From NCBI GenBank assembly GCA_016292785.1, contig JAEDFL010000003.1, positions 30,664 to 94,663 on the forward strand: a stretch of DNA of 64,000 bases, in the 5' to 3' direction. The stretch comes from Clostridiaceae bacterium. GTDB taxonomy: Bacteria; Bacillota; Clostridia; Oscillospirales; Acutalibacteraceae. Positions 1 to 9,358 of the stretch are shown here, piece by piece. Both the position numbers and the translations under genes were made by a program. How positions within the stretch are numbered: position 1 is the first letter of the stretch; each line of letters begins with the position of its first letter. Below the pieces are notes generated by a model. That model was not told the origin of the DNA, made no database searches, and saw only the letters and a program-made list of their open reading frames with translations.

Positions 1-3000
1 GATGCAGGTGCAAGCTATACCGTGACCGCAAACAAGACTGTCTATGCGCATTGGACAGCCAACAAGTATACAGTCACCTTTGATCAGCAGAACGGCTCAG
101 GCGGCTCGGCAAGCGTAATCGCAACCTATGACAGCGCAATGCCTGAGGCAACGATGCCGTCAAGAACAGGCTATACGTTCAAGGGCTATTTCACAGGCAC
201 AAACGGAACCGGCACACAGTATTACAATGCCGACGGCACAAGCAAGATGAATTGGAATATTGCCAAAAATACAACGCTCTATGCTTACTGGACAAACAAC
301 ACCTATACCGTAACCCTTGATCAGAAGGACGGCTCAGGCGGCACGGCAAGCGTACAGGCAACATATGGTGAGGCAATGCCGGCGGCAACAATGCCGAAAA
401 GAACAGGCTATACTTTCGGCGGATATTACAGCAAAACAGGTACGCAGTATTACAAGGCTGACGGAACAAGCGCAAGAGAATGGGACGTTGCTTCAAACAC
501 AACGCTCTATGCAAAGTGGACTGCGAAAACCTATACCGTAACCCTTGATCAGCAGAACGGTACAGGCGTCACAGAGAGCGTAACCGCAACCTTTGACAGC
601 GCAATGCCTGCGGCAACAATGCCGACAAGGACAGGCTATACCTTCGGCGGCTACTTCACAGGCACGAACGGAAGCGGAATACAGTATTACACCGCTTCGG
701 GCGCAAGCGCAAACAACTGGAATATCGACAGAAATACAACGCTTTATGCAAAGTGGACGGCAAATACCTACAAGCTTACGTTTGATAAGCAGGGCGGAAC
801 AGGCGGAACAGATACCGCAACCGCAACCTATGACAGCGCAATGCCTGCGGCAACAATGCCGTCAAGAACAGGCTATACCTTCGGCGGATATTACAGCGGA
901 ACAAACGGAACAGGTACGCAGTATTACACCGAAAAAGGAGCAGGAATAGGCAACTGGAACCGCACCTCCGACACAACGCTCTATGCAAAGTGGACGGCAA
1001 TAAGCTATACCGTTGCATATGATCTTGACGGAGGAACAGCAGGCGGAACATATCCGACAAGCGCAACCTACGACAGAGCATATCTTCTCTCTGCACCGAG
1101 CAGAAACGGCTGGACTTTCGCAGGCTGGATACTCCTTGACAGCGGAGCGAACTTCTCGACCGCAAAGTACGGCGACAACGCAACCGAGGTTCTGCTCAGC
1201 TTCGGTTCGGGTAAGAAAACAGCTATCGCAAGCGATATCTATTTCAAGAATCTTACCTCAACAAACGGAAACAGCGTAACGCTCAAAGCGATCTGGCAGA
1301 AGAAAGGTATAGTATACTTCAATTACCTCAACACAAGCTCGGTAAAGCAGACGACAACGGTTGACTTCTCATTCACAACCGACAGCCCATCAGTCGAGGT
1401 AAATATACCCAATGTTGCGTCAAGCGTTATATATGACGGAAGAACGTTCACGATGAGAGGCTGGAAACAGTCGTATCTTCCGAGCGATCCCGCAACGGTA
1501 TCCTCTGACAGCACAACCGTAACAGTAGACAGTACAGGTTATACCGATGTCGGCGATGTATATGTAAATTACTATGCGATGTATGACTGTGACGTTACTC
1601 TTTCATACAATGTTAACGGAGGTAACTCGGCAGCTCCGGCATCGGAGAGCAAGAAGCAGTACATAAACCCGACTGACAAAACAGACGCTAATTCAATAGC
1701 ATATACAACTCTGAGCTTCTCTGTAACCAATACCGTCCCGACTATTGAGAATGGAGATACTTTTATCGGATGGAGTACGATAAAGGACGGAACTGTAGAA
1801 TATATTGGATCGTCAACAATTACGATTTACGTCAACACAACGTTTTATGCGGTATGGATTAAATCTGACTCGGCAGAAAAAGAGGCAGAAATCCAACAGT
1901 ATACCAAAACGGTTGTTACCTACGGTTACAATACTATTACCAGAAAAGAGTTGACTTATACTCTCGAAGAAGCTTTGAAGAACTTGAAGCTTGACTTGGA
2001 GCTTGAGGATTACAATGCATATTCTAATAGTATTGAAGAGTACAATAAAGCAAAGCAGGAATATGTAGACAATCCCTCGTCAATCGAATCAATAAAGAGG
2101 TATCAGAAAGCGGTTGTTGCACTTAACAAAGCAACAAACACGCTGAGTGATAAATCAATAGTTTCCTCGTTCCTTGAAAATATGACAATAATATACAAGG
2201 ATGGAGCGGAGACAAAGACGATAACGAATGCAAGCGTAAAGAATATCAATCTTAACCACTATTCAACAGCAACGCTGGATGTATTAAATAAGAACTATGT
2301 TGAGGCAAAGGGACTTCTTGAAAACAAACTCGAGGATCAGAGCAAGATTAACAGTTGTGTTGTTGAGCTTGCAAAGAATTATACGAGCTATGACGATATA
2401 GGCAGTAAGCCGACGGTTGATTTCTATGAGACACCGTCTTCCGTGGCTGCAATGCTCGGTGAAAGCAGTGATGTTGAAGCCGTAAACTATGTATATTCCG
2501 GCAAGGGCGGCTATACATATTACTGCTATGTCAATAGCAAGAAACCGACTGTTGTTCTCAATGCGGTTGAAAAATCTGCAATCGTAAAAAAGACTAATGA
2601 TGATTCTAAAGACACTGAATCAACGCTTGATACTGCTTCAACGGGTGGCACAACTTCAACGAGATCGGCTTATCCGACGAGAGCAACCGTAACATCAAGC
2701 GGCGGAAAAAGCGAGGTAACAACGAAGCAACTTGCTTCGAGCGACTATTCGAGTTATCTCGACGAAGGAAAAGGAATCGGAAGCAACTATTCCGGATATG
2801 TCAACGGAAAGCTTCTGACGGGCAAAGAGTATTACAGCGCATATACGCAGATCAAGCTGACGCCCGAGCTTTCCTCCGACAGACAGGAGGTAGTTTACAC
2901 AATCAAGGCGACAGATGACGCACTTGTAAAGACTACCGGAGGCAACACCTTTGCAACGGATATCAATTATGCCGCAACGGCGAATATGTCGGGTACAACT

Positions 3001-4629
3001 GCTAACAACTCCGCAAAGCAGACAACGGCAATCTCAGATCCCTCGATGGGAATCACGATCTGTTTCTGCTATCACGATCCGGGCGACAGCTTTGATGTAG
3101 TCGGAGATACAACCGGAAAAGATACATATGCAAATCTCTATCATTTGTACAGATATTCCGGCGGAGCAAGCAACTGGGAGCTTCCTAAGGCAAACGACGG
3201 AGTATATACTGTCTACGACGATACTTACGGACAGACCGACAGAGGTTCGTTCACATTCACCTTTAAATACGGTTCAGAAAACAGCTTCAATATACAAGAA
3301 AGAACTGATGAAAAAGGTAATACGGTTTACTTGGGATATGATATAACGCTCAACACCATTGATCCCGGTGAGATAGTAAAATATCTGTCGAACGAGGAAA
3401 ACTTTAACAAGGTTAAATCTTGCACCTTCAGAGGAACGAAGTACACGTTGACCGATGAAAACGGACAAACCCTCAGAGATGAAAATAATAGGATAATATA
3501 CTATGAGGACGGAATAGGCTTGGGCTATCAACCGTGGGGAACGAACTGGAGCTTCAGTTTTTATCCTCAATCCGAATCATATACTTATGTTCATCTTGTA
3601 GACAGATGGGGAAATACCGTTGACAAGGTTTTCTCTGCAGGAAAGCAAGATATTAATGGTGTAAAAATATACAAAATGAAGCTGGAAGGACAGTATAATG
3701 TCCAAGAAAACGGCGGAAGCGGAATTGATTCGCTATCACTCAATTCAAGCGGATTTGAAATTCTTACAGATGAAAATTCAACGCTTGAAAACAATGTATT
3801 CAGGACTTCGGGCAACACCGTCAGAATCAGCACCGGTGAAGCGAACAAGGCTTACACTCTGACGATGACGGATAAGGCGACTAACTCCTCAACCGCAACA
3901 GTCGAGAGTGATGAGAACGGAATCATCACCCTTAGCGTCGAAGATACTGCATATGAAAACGGAGTTTACACCTTCATGCTCAACTCGATAGAGGTCAACC
4001 TCTACGACGGAGTTAACACAGATAAGCACGTTCTCAGCGTATCAGGCGACGAGGTTGACGAGGGTGAAGCGGCTCAGATAACCGTCACGACAAAGGGCGA
4101 TGTATCAAAGCTCAGATTCACCGACGAAAGCGGCAACACTTCGACAGTTTCAAGCTTCGTACAGAATGACGACGGAACAAGAACATGGACGTTCGCAAAG
4201 GCAAGACCTGCCGGCGAATATACCTACAGGATCACCGTCAAGGTCGGTTACGAATGGCTTGACGAGGGCGATACCGCAGCTCTGATCTTCAACGAGAGAA
4301 TACTCGACAGCGGCAAGGTAAGAAGCGCCGAGTATGACGAAGAAACGGGACTTTACAAGGTAACGTTTGAGGGCAGAGCGACAAAGGTACAGTTTGTATC
4401 CGAGGACGGAATGACGAGGACATACACAAGATATGCCGAAGCGGTCAAGAGCATAAAGACCTATGACGCTGACGGAAACGAAGTCAACGACACGGCAAGA
4501 ACTCTCGACCACGAGGTATGGTATGTCGAAGCCAAGCTCTATTCGGGACAGAACTACACCGTAGTCGGCAAGTTTGAAGCAGGCTGGAACAGAGCCGAGG
4601 ACTCAACCTCAACCGTAACAGCTAAATAA
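1..4629 (+). CDS. Large surface protein with Listeria-Bacteroides (Flg_new/InlB B-type) repeats, 5' partial
   Basis: The frame is open from the first base, so the true start and any signal peptide lie outside the window; the GTG at 22 is just an internal Val codon. The N-terminal third visible here is a run of about 79-residue repeats (YTVTFDQ...GYTF.GY...NTTLYA.WT), which are beta-grasp Flg_new modules known from internalin-type surface proteins. A more divergent unit follows at about 1006-1305 and another at about 1597-1860. Next comes a helical, Lys/Glu/Ala-rich segment (about 1861-2400), then a long beta-rich, Thr/Ser/Asp-rich C-terminal half. I see no LPxTG motif, SLH domain or dockerin at the C-terminus, so the anchoring mode is unknown. 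A role in adhesion is inferred from the family. A strong hairpin terminator follows. Confidence 0.85.
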   Translation, partial: DAGASYTVTANKTVYAHWTANKYTVTFDQQNGSGGSASVIATYDSAMPEATMPSRTGYTFKGYFTGTNGTGTQYYNADGTSKMNWNIAKNTTLYAYWTNNTYTVTLDQKDGSGGTASVQATYGEAMPAATMPKRTGYTFGGYYSKTGTQYYKADGTSAREWDVASNTTLYAKWTAKTYTVTLDQQNGTGVTESVTATFDSAMPAATMPTRTGYTFGGYFTGTNGSGIQYYTASGASANNWNIDRNTTLYAKWTANTYKLTFDKQGGTGGTDTATATYDSAMPAATMPSRTGYTFGGYYSGTNGTGTQYYTEKGAGIGNWNRTSDTTLYAKWTAISYTVAYDLDGGTAGGTYPTSATYDRAYLLSAPSRNGWTFAGWILLDSGANFSTAKYGDNATEVLLSFGSGKKTAIASDIYFKNLTSTNGNSVTLKAIWQKKGIVYFNYLNTSSVKQTTTVDFSFTTDSPSVEVNIPNVASSVIYDGRTFTMRGWKQSYLPSDPATVSSDSTTVTVDSTGYTDVGDVYVNYYAMYDCDVTLSYNVNGGNSAAPASESKKQYINPTDKTDANSIAYTTLSFSVTNTVPTIENGDTFIGWSTIKDGTVEYIGSSTITIYVNTTFYAVWIKSDSAEKEAEIQQYTKTVVTYGYNTITRKELTYTLEEALKNLKLDLELEDYNAYSNSIEEYNKAKQEYVDNPSSIESIKRYQKAVVALNKATNTLSDKSIVSSFLENMTIIYKDGAETKTITNASVKNINLNHYSTATLDVLNKNYVEAKGLLENKLEDQSKINSCVVELAKNYTSYDDIGSKPTVDFYETPSSVAAMLGESSDVEAVNYVYSGKGGYTYYCYVNSKKPTVVLNAVEKSAIVKKTNDDSKDTESTLDTASTGGTTSTRSAYPTRATVTSSGGKSEVTTKQLASSDYSSYLDEGKGIGSNYSGYVNGKLLTGKEYYSAYTQIKLTPELSSDRQEVVYTIKATDDALVKTTGGNTFATDINYAATANMSGTTANNSAKQTTAISDPSMGITICFCYHDPGDSFDVVGDTTGKDTYANLYHLYRYSGGASNWELPKANDGVYTVYDDTYGQTDRGSFTFTFKYGSENSFNIQERTDEKGNTVYLGYDITLNTIDPGEIVKYLSNEENFNKVKSCTFRGTKYTLTDENGQTLRDENNRIIYYEDGIGLGYQPWGTNWSFSFYPQSESYTYVHLVDRWGNTVDKVFSAGKQDINGVKIYKMKLEGQYNVQENGGSGIDSLSLNSSGFEILTDENSTLENNVFRTSGNTVRISTGEANKAYTLTMTDKATNSSTATVESDENGIITLSVEDTAYENGVYTFMLNSIEVNLYDGVNTDKHVLSVSGDEVDEGEAAQITVTTKGDVSKLRFTDESGNTSTVSSFVQNDDGTRTWTFAKARPAGEYTYRITVKVGYEWLDEGDTAALIFNERILDSGKVRSAEYDEETGLYKVTFEGRATKVQFVSEDGMTRTYTRYAEAVKSIKTYDADGNEVNDTARTLDHEVWYVEAKLYSGQNYTVVGKFEAGWNRAEDSTSTVTAK
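67..1005 (+). repeat. Four tandem ~237-bp coding repeats (Flg_new units)
   Basis: Four head-to-tail units start at 67, 304, 532 and 769 (237, 228, 237 and 237 bp). Each encodes one Flg_new module beginning Y-T/K-V/L-T and ending near TTLYA.W. Stretches around the AMP.ATMP.RTGYTF segment are almost identical at DNA level between units. The end of a further unit lies upstream at 1-66 and a diverged fifth unit follows at 1006. Confidence 0.85.
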
Positions 4630-4661
4630 CCGAATAACAGCAAAAGCTGTAAAACAAATTG

Positions 4662-4710
4662 AAACGACCGCAAGCAACCTATAAAAGGCTCTGCTTGCGG
4701 TCGTTTTAGA
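4662..4710. terminator. Rho-independent terminator, probably bidirectional
   Basis: A 15-bp perfect stem (4662-4676 with 4692-4706) with a 15-nt loop is followed by a short T run. It sits between the convergent surface-protein and LOG-family genes. Confidence 0.85.
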
Positions 4711-4727
4711 TATTGGATTTTAGGCTA

Positions 4728-5306
4728 TTATTTAATCGCCTTGAATTTTGAAATCGGCGTGTCCGACGGATTGTAATTTTCAATATAATCCAGCAATTCG
4801 GCAGGGCAGTCGGAAATGAAATAAAGCTTCTTACATTCCTCTGCCATAAAATGATTGTCAATTCCGTTTTGAATGAATTTTTGCAGGCTATCATAATAAC
4901 CGTTTGTATTGAGAATTGCGATCGGTTTATTGTGTCTATTCAGCTGTTTAAGCGTCAGTATTTCAAAAAATTCATCAAAGGTTCCTATTCCGCCCGGAGT
5001 AATAATAAAAGAATCGGAAAGCTCCTCCATTTTTTGCTTTCTTTCACGCATATTCTGAGGATAGATGAACTCGGTGCAGTTCTCAAAAAGTATGCCGTCA
5101 ACATTGAAAAATTCCGGTGCAATACCGATGATTTTGCCGCCGAAGCGGTGAACTCCTCTTGCAACAGCGCCCATAAGTCCGTTTGCACCGCCGCCGAAAA
5201 CAAGCCCGAAATTCCTTTTTGCCATTTCTTCACCGAGTATTTCTCCTGCGTCAATATAAGATTTTGCAATGGTTGCGCTTGATGCGCCGTATACACATAT
5301 ATTCAT
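4728..5306 (-). CDS. LOG family protein (TIGR00730 Rossmann-fold nucleoside-monophosphate phosphoribohydrolase)
   Basis: A 192-residue protein of the Lonely Guy / lysine-decarboxylase-like family. It has the N-terminal Rossmann strand (MNICVYGASS), FGGGANGLMG for phosphate binding, and the signature PGGIGTFDE with its catalytic Glu. Characterised members release the base from nucleoside 5'-monophosphates, including cytokinin ribotides; in bacteria the physiological substrate is often unknown. It lies 12 nt downstream of the alanyl-tRNA editing gene on the same strand, so the two probably share a transcript. Family assignment is firm; substrate is not determinable from sequence. Confidence 0.88.
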   Translation of the reverse strand: MNICVYGASSATIAKSYIDAGEILGEEMAKRNFGLVFGGGANGLMGAVARGVHRFGGKIIGIAPEFFNVDGILFENCTEFIYPQNMRERKQKMEELSDSFIITPGGIGTFDEFFEILTLKQLNRHNKPIAILNTNGYYDSLQKFIQNGIDNHFMAEECKKLYFISDCPAELLDYIENYNPSDTPISKFKAIK

Positions 5307-5318
5307 TTTGTCCTCCGA

Positions 5319-6473
5319 TCAGTAGTTTTCATTAAAATATAATTCGATTTCTTTTTTTGTAATGCTTGCGTTGCCTTGCAACAGCTCGGCAGATCCGCCG
5401 CCCTTTCCGTTTAATGCAGCGGTAATATCTTTTGCTTTATTTGTCAGATCAATACATTTTGAAGCTATCGCAAAGCGGTAGCCTTTTTCATCGTCTCCGA
5501 CAAAACCTGCACAAAGCTTATCTGTTTTTTCTGCTCCGCTTAATACAAGCTTGCGAAGATCGTTCATCTGAATTTCTTTTTCAAAGATAAGAATACAGTT
5601 ATCGGTGTCACCTAAAGCTGACGATTTCAGATTTGTAATTTCTTTCTTTAATGCTGCAATTTCAGTTTTTAGCTGTCCGTGATCTTTCATCAGCTTTTCA
5701 AAAGCCTCGGCTGTTTCATTTTGCTTTGAACAAAGCTCAGCGGCAATCATACGAAGATTTTCGTATTTCTTTTCATAATCTTCAAGAGCGTCAGATCCGC
5801 AAAGCATATGAATACGTACTCCGCCTCGGTGACGGTTAAAGTCGAGTATTTTTATTATTCCTATTTCGCCGCTTGAATAAACATGGGGCGCACAGCAGGC
5901 GCAAGCATCATAACCCTTAACGGTTACTACCCTGACGTCCTCTGTCAGCTCAAGCTTGCTGCGGTAATCAAGATTTTTCAGCGTTTCTACATCGGGATAC
6001 TCGCAGATAAATTCAACGTTTTTGTAAATCGCTTCATTTGCAAGCTTTTCGATACTCAATATCTGATCCCTTGTAAGCTCGCCGTTAAAGTCCACGGTCA
6101 CACCATCGCCCATATGAAAGCCCACATTGTCAAAGCCGTAAAGTCGGTGAACTATGCCCGAAACGATGTGCTCGCCGGAATGATTTTGCATTCTTCTGAA
6201 ACGCTTATCCCAATTTATTGAACAGTTGACTGTTGTTCCGATCTCTACTGCACCGTCCGAATAATGAACAATTTCCCCGTCAATAATCTGAACATCGCTG
6301 ATAATGCGGTTGCCGATTTTGCCCGTATCGGCAGACTGTCCGCCGCCCTCAGGGAAAAATGCGGTGCTGTCAAGAATAATCTCAAAATATCCGTCTTTTT
6401 CACGGCAATCAAGAACCTTTGCCGTAAAATCCTTAATATGACTGTCTTTGTCATAAAGCTTTACCGTTTTCAT
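5319..6473 (-). CDS. AlaX-like alanyl-tRNA editing protein with DHHA1 domain
   Basis: A 384-residue protein related to the editing half of alanyl-tRNA synthetase. It has the tRNA_SAD zinc-binding motifs (HSGEH at about residue 98; C...CC.PHVYSSGEIG further on), a coiled-coil-like stretch (about 235-285) and a C-terminal DHHA1 domain ending GKGGGSAELLQG. It should hydrolyse Ser- or Gly-mischarged tRNA-Ala in trans. The start was placed at the ATG at 6473, preceded by AAAGGAAG; a longer open frame runs to 6599 but its extra 42 residues look non-coding and carry no ribosome-binding site. It is upstream of, and probably co-transcribed with, the LOG-family gene. Confidence 0.88.
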   Translation of the reverse strand: MKTVKLYDKDSHIKDFTAKVLDCREKDGYFEIILDSTAFFPEGGGQSADTGKIGNRIISDVQIIDGEIVHYSDGAVEIGTTVNCSINWDKRFRRMQNHSGEHIVSGIVHRLYGFDNVGFHMGDGVTVDFNGELTRDQILSIEKLANEAIYKNVEFICEYPDVETLKNLDYRSKLELTEDVRVVTVKGYDACACCAPHVYSSGEIGIIKILDFNRHRGGVRIHMLCGSDALEDYEKKYENLRMIAAELCSKQNETAEAFEKLMKDHGQLKTEIAALKKEITNLKSSALGDTDNCILIFEKEIQMNDLRKLVLSGAEKTDKLCAGFVGDDEKGYRFAIASKCIDLTNKAKDITAALNGKGGGSAELLQGNASITKKEIELYFNENY

Positions 6474-6592
6474 TGTTTCACTTCCTTTTTTATATATTAT
6501 CATATTAGTGAAAGAATTGCAATTTGCAGTTTTGAATAGATTAAGAAAACAGTTTTTGAATAAAATTTTATTCAGATAATTTGAAAAAAAGC

Positions 6593-6621
6593 TTGACATT
6601 TACCTTTGTTTGCGGTATTAT
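6593..6621 (+). promoter_or_regulatory. sigma-A promoter of tRNA-Lys
   Basis: TTGACA (6593-6598), 17-bp spacer, TATTAT (6616-6621); the tRNA begins 25 bp further on. Confidence 0.85.
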
Positions 6622-6645
6622 ATTCAAGCGTCAAATATGTGATGT

Positions 6646-6721
6646 GATTCATTAGCTCAGTTGGCAGAGCACTTGACTTTTAATCAAGGTGTCCGGGGTT
6701 CGAATCCCCGATGAGTCACCA
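6646..6721 (+). tRNA. tRNA-Lys (anticodon TTT)
   Basis: A full cloverleaf can be drawn: 7-bp acceptor stem GATTCAT/ATGAGTC, D arm GCTC...GAGC, anticodon stem CTTGA/TCAAG around loop CTTTTAA with anticodon TTT at 6679-6681, T arm CGGGG/CCCCG with TTCGAAT, discriminator A and an encoded CCA. A strong promoter precedes it and a terminator begins at its last base, so it is a single-gene unit. Confidence 0.97.
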
Positions 6722-6753
6722 AGCCGCAAGCCTTTTTCGGTTTGCGGCTTTTT
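6721..6753 (+). terminator. Rho-independent terminator of tRNA-Lys
   Basis: A 12-bp stem with one G-T pair (6721-6732 with 6739-6750), 6-nt T-rich loop and T tail. Its left arm includes the terminal A of the encoded CCA. Confidence 0.9.
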
Positions 6754-6840
6754 ATGTTTATTCTGACATTTAATCAGATTAAGGTTGATTTATTCTTTGT
6801 TTGAGTATAGAATATAGATATAATTTCTCGGAGGATACAT

Positions 6841-7599
6841 ATGACAGACGAAGAATTGCTCTATGCCGTGCTTGACGATAAAATCAGGGAATGTGAAAAC
6901 AACAACTACATTTCCTGCACAAGCTTTCTCGATATTTATCAGCAAAGCAAGGCTATGCGTTATCTTTCAAAAATGAATACAAAATATGAGCTTTTCGGCG
7001 GTTTTGAGGACAGCGAACGCAGGATCGTTGTTTTTCTTCCCGAATATGCCGACGGGGATTTTTTGAAAAACTGTGACGACGTTCCTGTCGTTCCGCTGAG
7101 GATTGATAAGGACAGCTTTTCCGATCTGTCCCACCGTGACTATCTCGGCGCAATAATGGGGTTAGGTATCAGGCGAGAAATGCTCGGCGATATCCTGACC
7201 GATGAAAAGGGCTGTACAGCTGCCGCAATGAAAAATGTTGCAAAATATCTCTGTGAAAACCTTATCTCGGTCGGCAGAGGAACAGTACACACTCATATTC
7301 TTGACAGCTTTGAAAATATCCGAAGTGATGAAAAATTTGAATTGAAACGCTGTTTTGTCAGCTCAATGAGAGCCGACTCTGTTATTTCCGCCTGCTTCTC
7401 TTTCTCACGAAGCGAAGCGGTCAGGAGGATTACCGCCGGTGAAGTGTTCATCAACGGTATTCAGATTACCAAATCCGACTATAAGGTGCCGTTCAGCTCC
7501 AAGGTTGTTTTGCGTGGAAAAGGAAAGGTGATCGTAACCGAGGACTGCGGAATTACAAAAAAAGGCCGTCAGGCTTTTATTATAAAAAAATACGGATAA
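6841..7599 (+). CDS. ylmH: YlmH-family S4 RNA-binding protein
   Basis: A 252-residue match in layout to YlmH: an N-terminal alpha/beta region (about 1-100), the LGIRREMLGDIL motif typical of the family, and a C-terminal S4 domain (about 178-245; SRSEAVRRITAGEVFINGIQI) ending in a basic tail. YlmH binds the 50S subunit and peptidyl-tRNA and takes part in rescue of stalled ribosomes. In many Firmicutes it lies in the dcw/sepF cluster; here it sits alone between a tRNA gene and a phosphodiesterase. SD CGGAGG lies 6 bp before the ATG. A plausible promoter (TTGATT-17-TAGAAT, 6785-6813) is upstream. Confidence 0.9.
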   Translation: MTDEELLYAVLDDKIRECENNNYISCTSFLDIYQQSKAMRYLSKMNTKYELFGGFEDSERRIVVFLPEYADGDFLKNCDDVPVVPLRIDKDSFSDLSHRDYLGAIMGLGIRREMLGDILTDEKGCTAAAMKNVAKYLCENLISVGRGTVHTHILDSFENIRSDEKFELKRCFVSSMRADSVISACFSFSRSEAVRRITAGEVFINGIQITKSDYKVPFSSKVVLRGKGKVIVTEDCGITKKGRQAFIIKKYG

Positions 7600-7611
7600 G
7601 GAGACGATATC

Positions 7612-8340
7612 ATGTTAAACTTTGCTCACAGGGGCTTCAGCGGAAAATATCCGGAAAATACAATGCTTGCATTTGAAAAAGCTGTTGAAGCAGGTGCTGA
7701 CGGAATTGAGCTTGACGTTCACTTTTCAAAGGACGGAGAGCTTGTTGTTATCCATGACGAAAGAATTGACCGTACCTGCGACGCAAGCGGCTTTGTCAGA
7801 GACTATACTCTTAAAGAGCTTCAGTCTTTCGATGCGTCGGCGGGTTTCAAGGGCATCTACGGCTTTAACCGTATACCGACGCTTAGGGAATATTTTGAAT
7901 TTATCAAGCCTGTTGACGGATTTATAACAAATATCGAGCTGAAAACAGGAGTTTATACTTATCCCGGGATCGAAAAAGCGGTTAATGATATGATAATTGA
8001 ATTCGGCCTTGAAAACAGGATAATCATTTCAAGCTTTAATCATTACAGCGTAATGCGTTTTAAAAATATAAATCAGACAGTAAAATGCGGTTTCCTTGAG
8101 GAAAGTTGGATCCTTGATTTCGGAAATTATACAAAGAAACACGGAATTGAGTGTATTCATCCGATGCATTGGACGCTTACCGAAGAAACCGTTGGTGAAA
8201 TGAAGAATAACGGAATTGAGATAAACACATGGACAGTCAACGATGAGGAAAGCGTCAGAAGGCTTTATGATCTCGGCGTTGATTCCGTAATCGGAAATTA
8301 TCCCGATATGATTAAAAAAGTTCTTGATTCGCTAAAATAA
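7612..8340 (+). CDS. Glycerophosphodiester phosphodiesterase
   Basis: A 242-residue GDPD TIM barrel. It starts at the catalytic HRGFSG.YPENT motif, followed by the metal-binding ELDVHFSKDG and HDE, and closes with the typical NTWTVND..S...L.DLGVDSVIGNYPD ending. There is no signal peptide, so it is the cytosolic UgpQ-like type that turns glycerophosphodiesters into sn-glycerol 3-phosphate plus an alcohol. It follows ylmH by 12 nt and is probably co-transcribed. Confidence 0.92.
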   Translation: MLNFAHRGFSGKYPENTMLAFEKAVEAGADGIELDVHFSKDGELVVIHDERIDRTCDASGFVRDYTLKELQSFDASAGFKGIYGFNRIPTLREYFEFIKPVDGFITNIELKTGVYTYPGIEKAVNDMIIEFGLENRIIISSFNHYSVMRFKNINQTVKCGFLEESWILDFGNYTKKHGIECIHPMHWTLTEETVGEMKNNGIEINTWTVNDEESVRRLYDLGVDSVIGNYPDMIKKVLDSLK

Positions 8341-8343
8341 TAC

Positions 8344-8372
8344 TTGATTTTATTTATCATTGAGTGTATTAT
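8344..8372 (+). promoter_or_regulatory. Promoter of the DapA-family gene
   Basis: TTGATT (8344-8349), 17-bp spacer, TATTAT (8367-8372), about 42 bp before the start codon. Confidence 0.65.
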
Positions 8373-8414
8373 GAGTAAGGCTTAAAAAGCAAAAAATTTT
8401 CAGAAGGTGTTTAA

Positions 8415-9314
8415 ATGTTTACTGGTAAACCTGAAGAATACAGAGGCGTATATGCGCTTCTTCTTACTCCCTTTAATGAGGATAAGACAATCAACTACGA
8501 TACATATGCAAAGTATGTTGAGTTTCAGGCTGAAAAAGGCGCTCATCATCTCTTTTCCGTTTGCGGAAGCTCAGAGATGACTCATCTTACTCTTGAAGAA
8601 AGACTCAAGTGTGCAGAGACTGCCGTTAAGCATGCAAACGGCGTTGAGATCGTTGCAACTGCCAACCTCGAGCCGACCTGGAAAGAGCAGATCGAAGAAG
8701 TAAAACGCATGGAGCAGACCGGTGTTGACGGACTTGTTTTCGTTACACGCGGCTACGGCACCAGCGATAAGAGAATTGTTGAAAACCTTTCCGAGCTTTC
8801 GGAATACACTTCTCTTCCCGTCGTTCTTTATGAATTTCCCGGTTTCCCGAACTGTCATATGTCCGGCAAAGCCTACGGAGAGCTTGTTAAAACAGGTAAA
8901 TTCCACGGAATAAAAGACACAACCTGCTCAATGGAGGGCATCAAGGATAAGCTCAATTATCAGGGCGATTCCTCTGTTCTTCAGGCCAACATTCCTCTCC
9001 TGCTTGATGCATACGAGGCAGGCGCAAGAGGTGTTTGCGCTACTCCTACCTCCTGTGGAGTTAATCTTTTCCGCAAAATGTATGACGAGTTCTTTGTTGA
9101 AAAGAATTACGAGAAGGCAAGAGAGACCTTTAATGAGATCATTCTTCTTGACTGTGCAATCGACAGCGGCTTCAATGCAAGTGCAAAATATCTTGTTCAG
9201 CTTCAGGGTATTCCGTTCACTACGGTTACACGTTCCGGTTCCTCTCTCAGTGAGCCGAGAATAAGAAGCCTTCAGTCCTTCTACGAGTACGCAAAGGCTC
9301 ACGATATTCTTTGA
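8415..9314 (+). CDS. Dihydrodipicolinate synthase / N-acetylneuraminate lyase family aldolase
   Basis: A 299-residue class I aldolase barrel. The Schiff-base lysine is Lys167 (HGIKDTTC) and the catalytic tyrosine is Tyr139 (VVLYEFPG). The usual GTTGE pyruvate-binding loop reads CGSSEMTHLT, which departs from both canonical DapA and NanA. The family condenses or cleaves pyruvate-derived keto acids. With no lysine-biosynthesis neighbours and a variant loop, a catabolic or non-DapA role is more likely than lysine synthesis. It has its own promoter and a terminator immediately after. The specific substrate is unknown. Confidence 0.85.
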   Translation: MFTGKPEEYRGVYALLLTPFNEDKTINYDTYAKYVEFQAEKGAHHLFSVCGSSEMTHLTLEERLKCAETAVKHANGVEIVATANLEPTWKEQIEEVKRMEQTGVDGLVFVTRGYGTSDKRIVENLSELSEYTSLPVVLYEFPGFPNCHMSGKAYGELVKTGKFHGIKDTTCSMEGIKDKLNYQGDSSVLQANIPLLLDAYEAGARGVCATPTSCGVNLFRKMYDEFFVEKNYEKARETFNEIILLDCAIDSGFNASAKYLVQLQGIPFTTVTRSGSSLSEPRIRSLQSFYEYAKAHDIL

Positions 9315-9329
9315 TTCGAAAAAAATTTC

Positions 9330-9358
9330 AGGGGTTGTTGCCAAGTGCAACAGCCCCT
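9330..9358. terminator. Bidirectional terminator
   Basis: A 12-bp stem (9330-9341 with 9347-9358, one G-T) and 5-nt loop. On the minus strand it is followed by AAATTTTTTT, on the plus strand by AATTTGTT. The stop codon of the minus-strand metallopeptidase gene overlaps the stem. Confidence 0.85.

Noticed and set aside
67..1005. Regular repeats considered as a CRISPR array
   Set aside because: Units are about 237 bp, coding and contiguous, with no unique spacers.
317..1279. Several plus-strand open frames of 74-118 codons in the second frame across the repeats
   Set aside because: They are mirrored copies of the Flg_new repeats read out of frame, with Arg/Gln-rich nonsense products and no ribosome sites.
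4851..5282. 143-codon plus-strand open frame opposite the LOG-family gene
   Set aside because: Shadow frame; the minus-strand protein carries the PGGxGTxxE signature.
6797..6824. TTGTTT-16-TATAAT as promoter of ylmH
   Set aside because: Its start would cut off the Shine-Dalgarno; the slightly upstream TTGATT-17-TAGAAT fits better.
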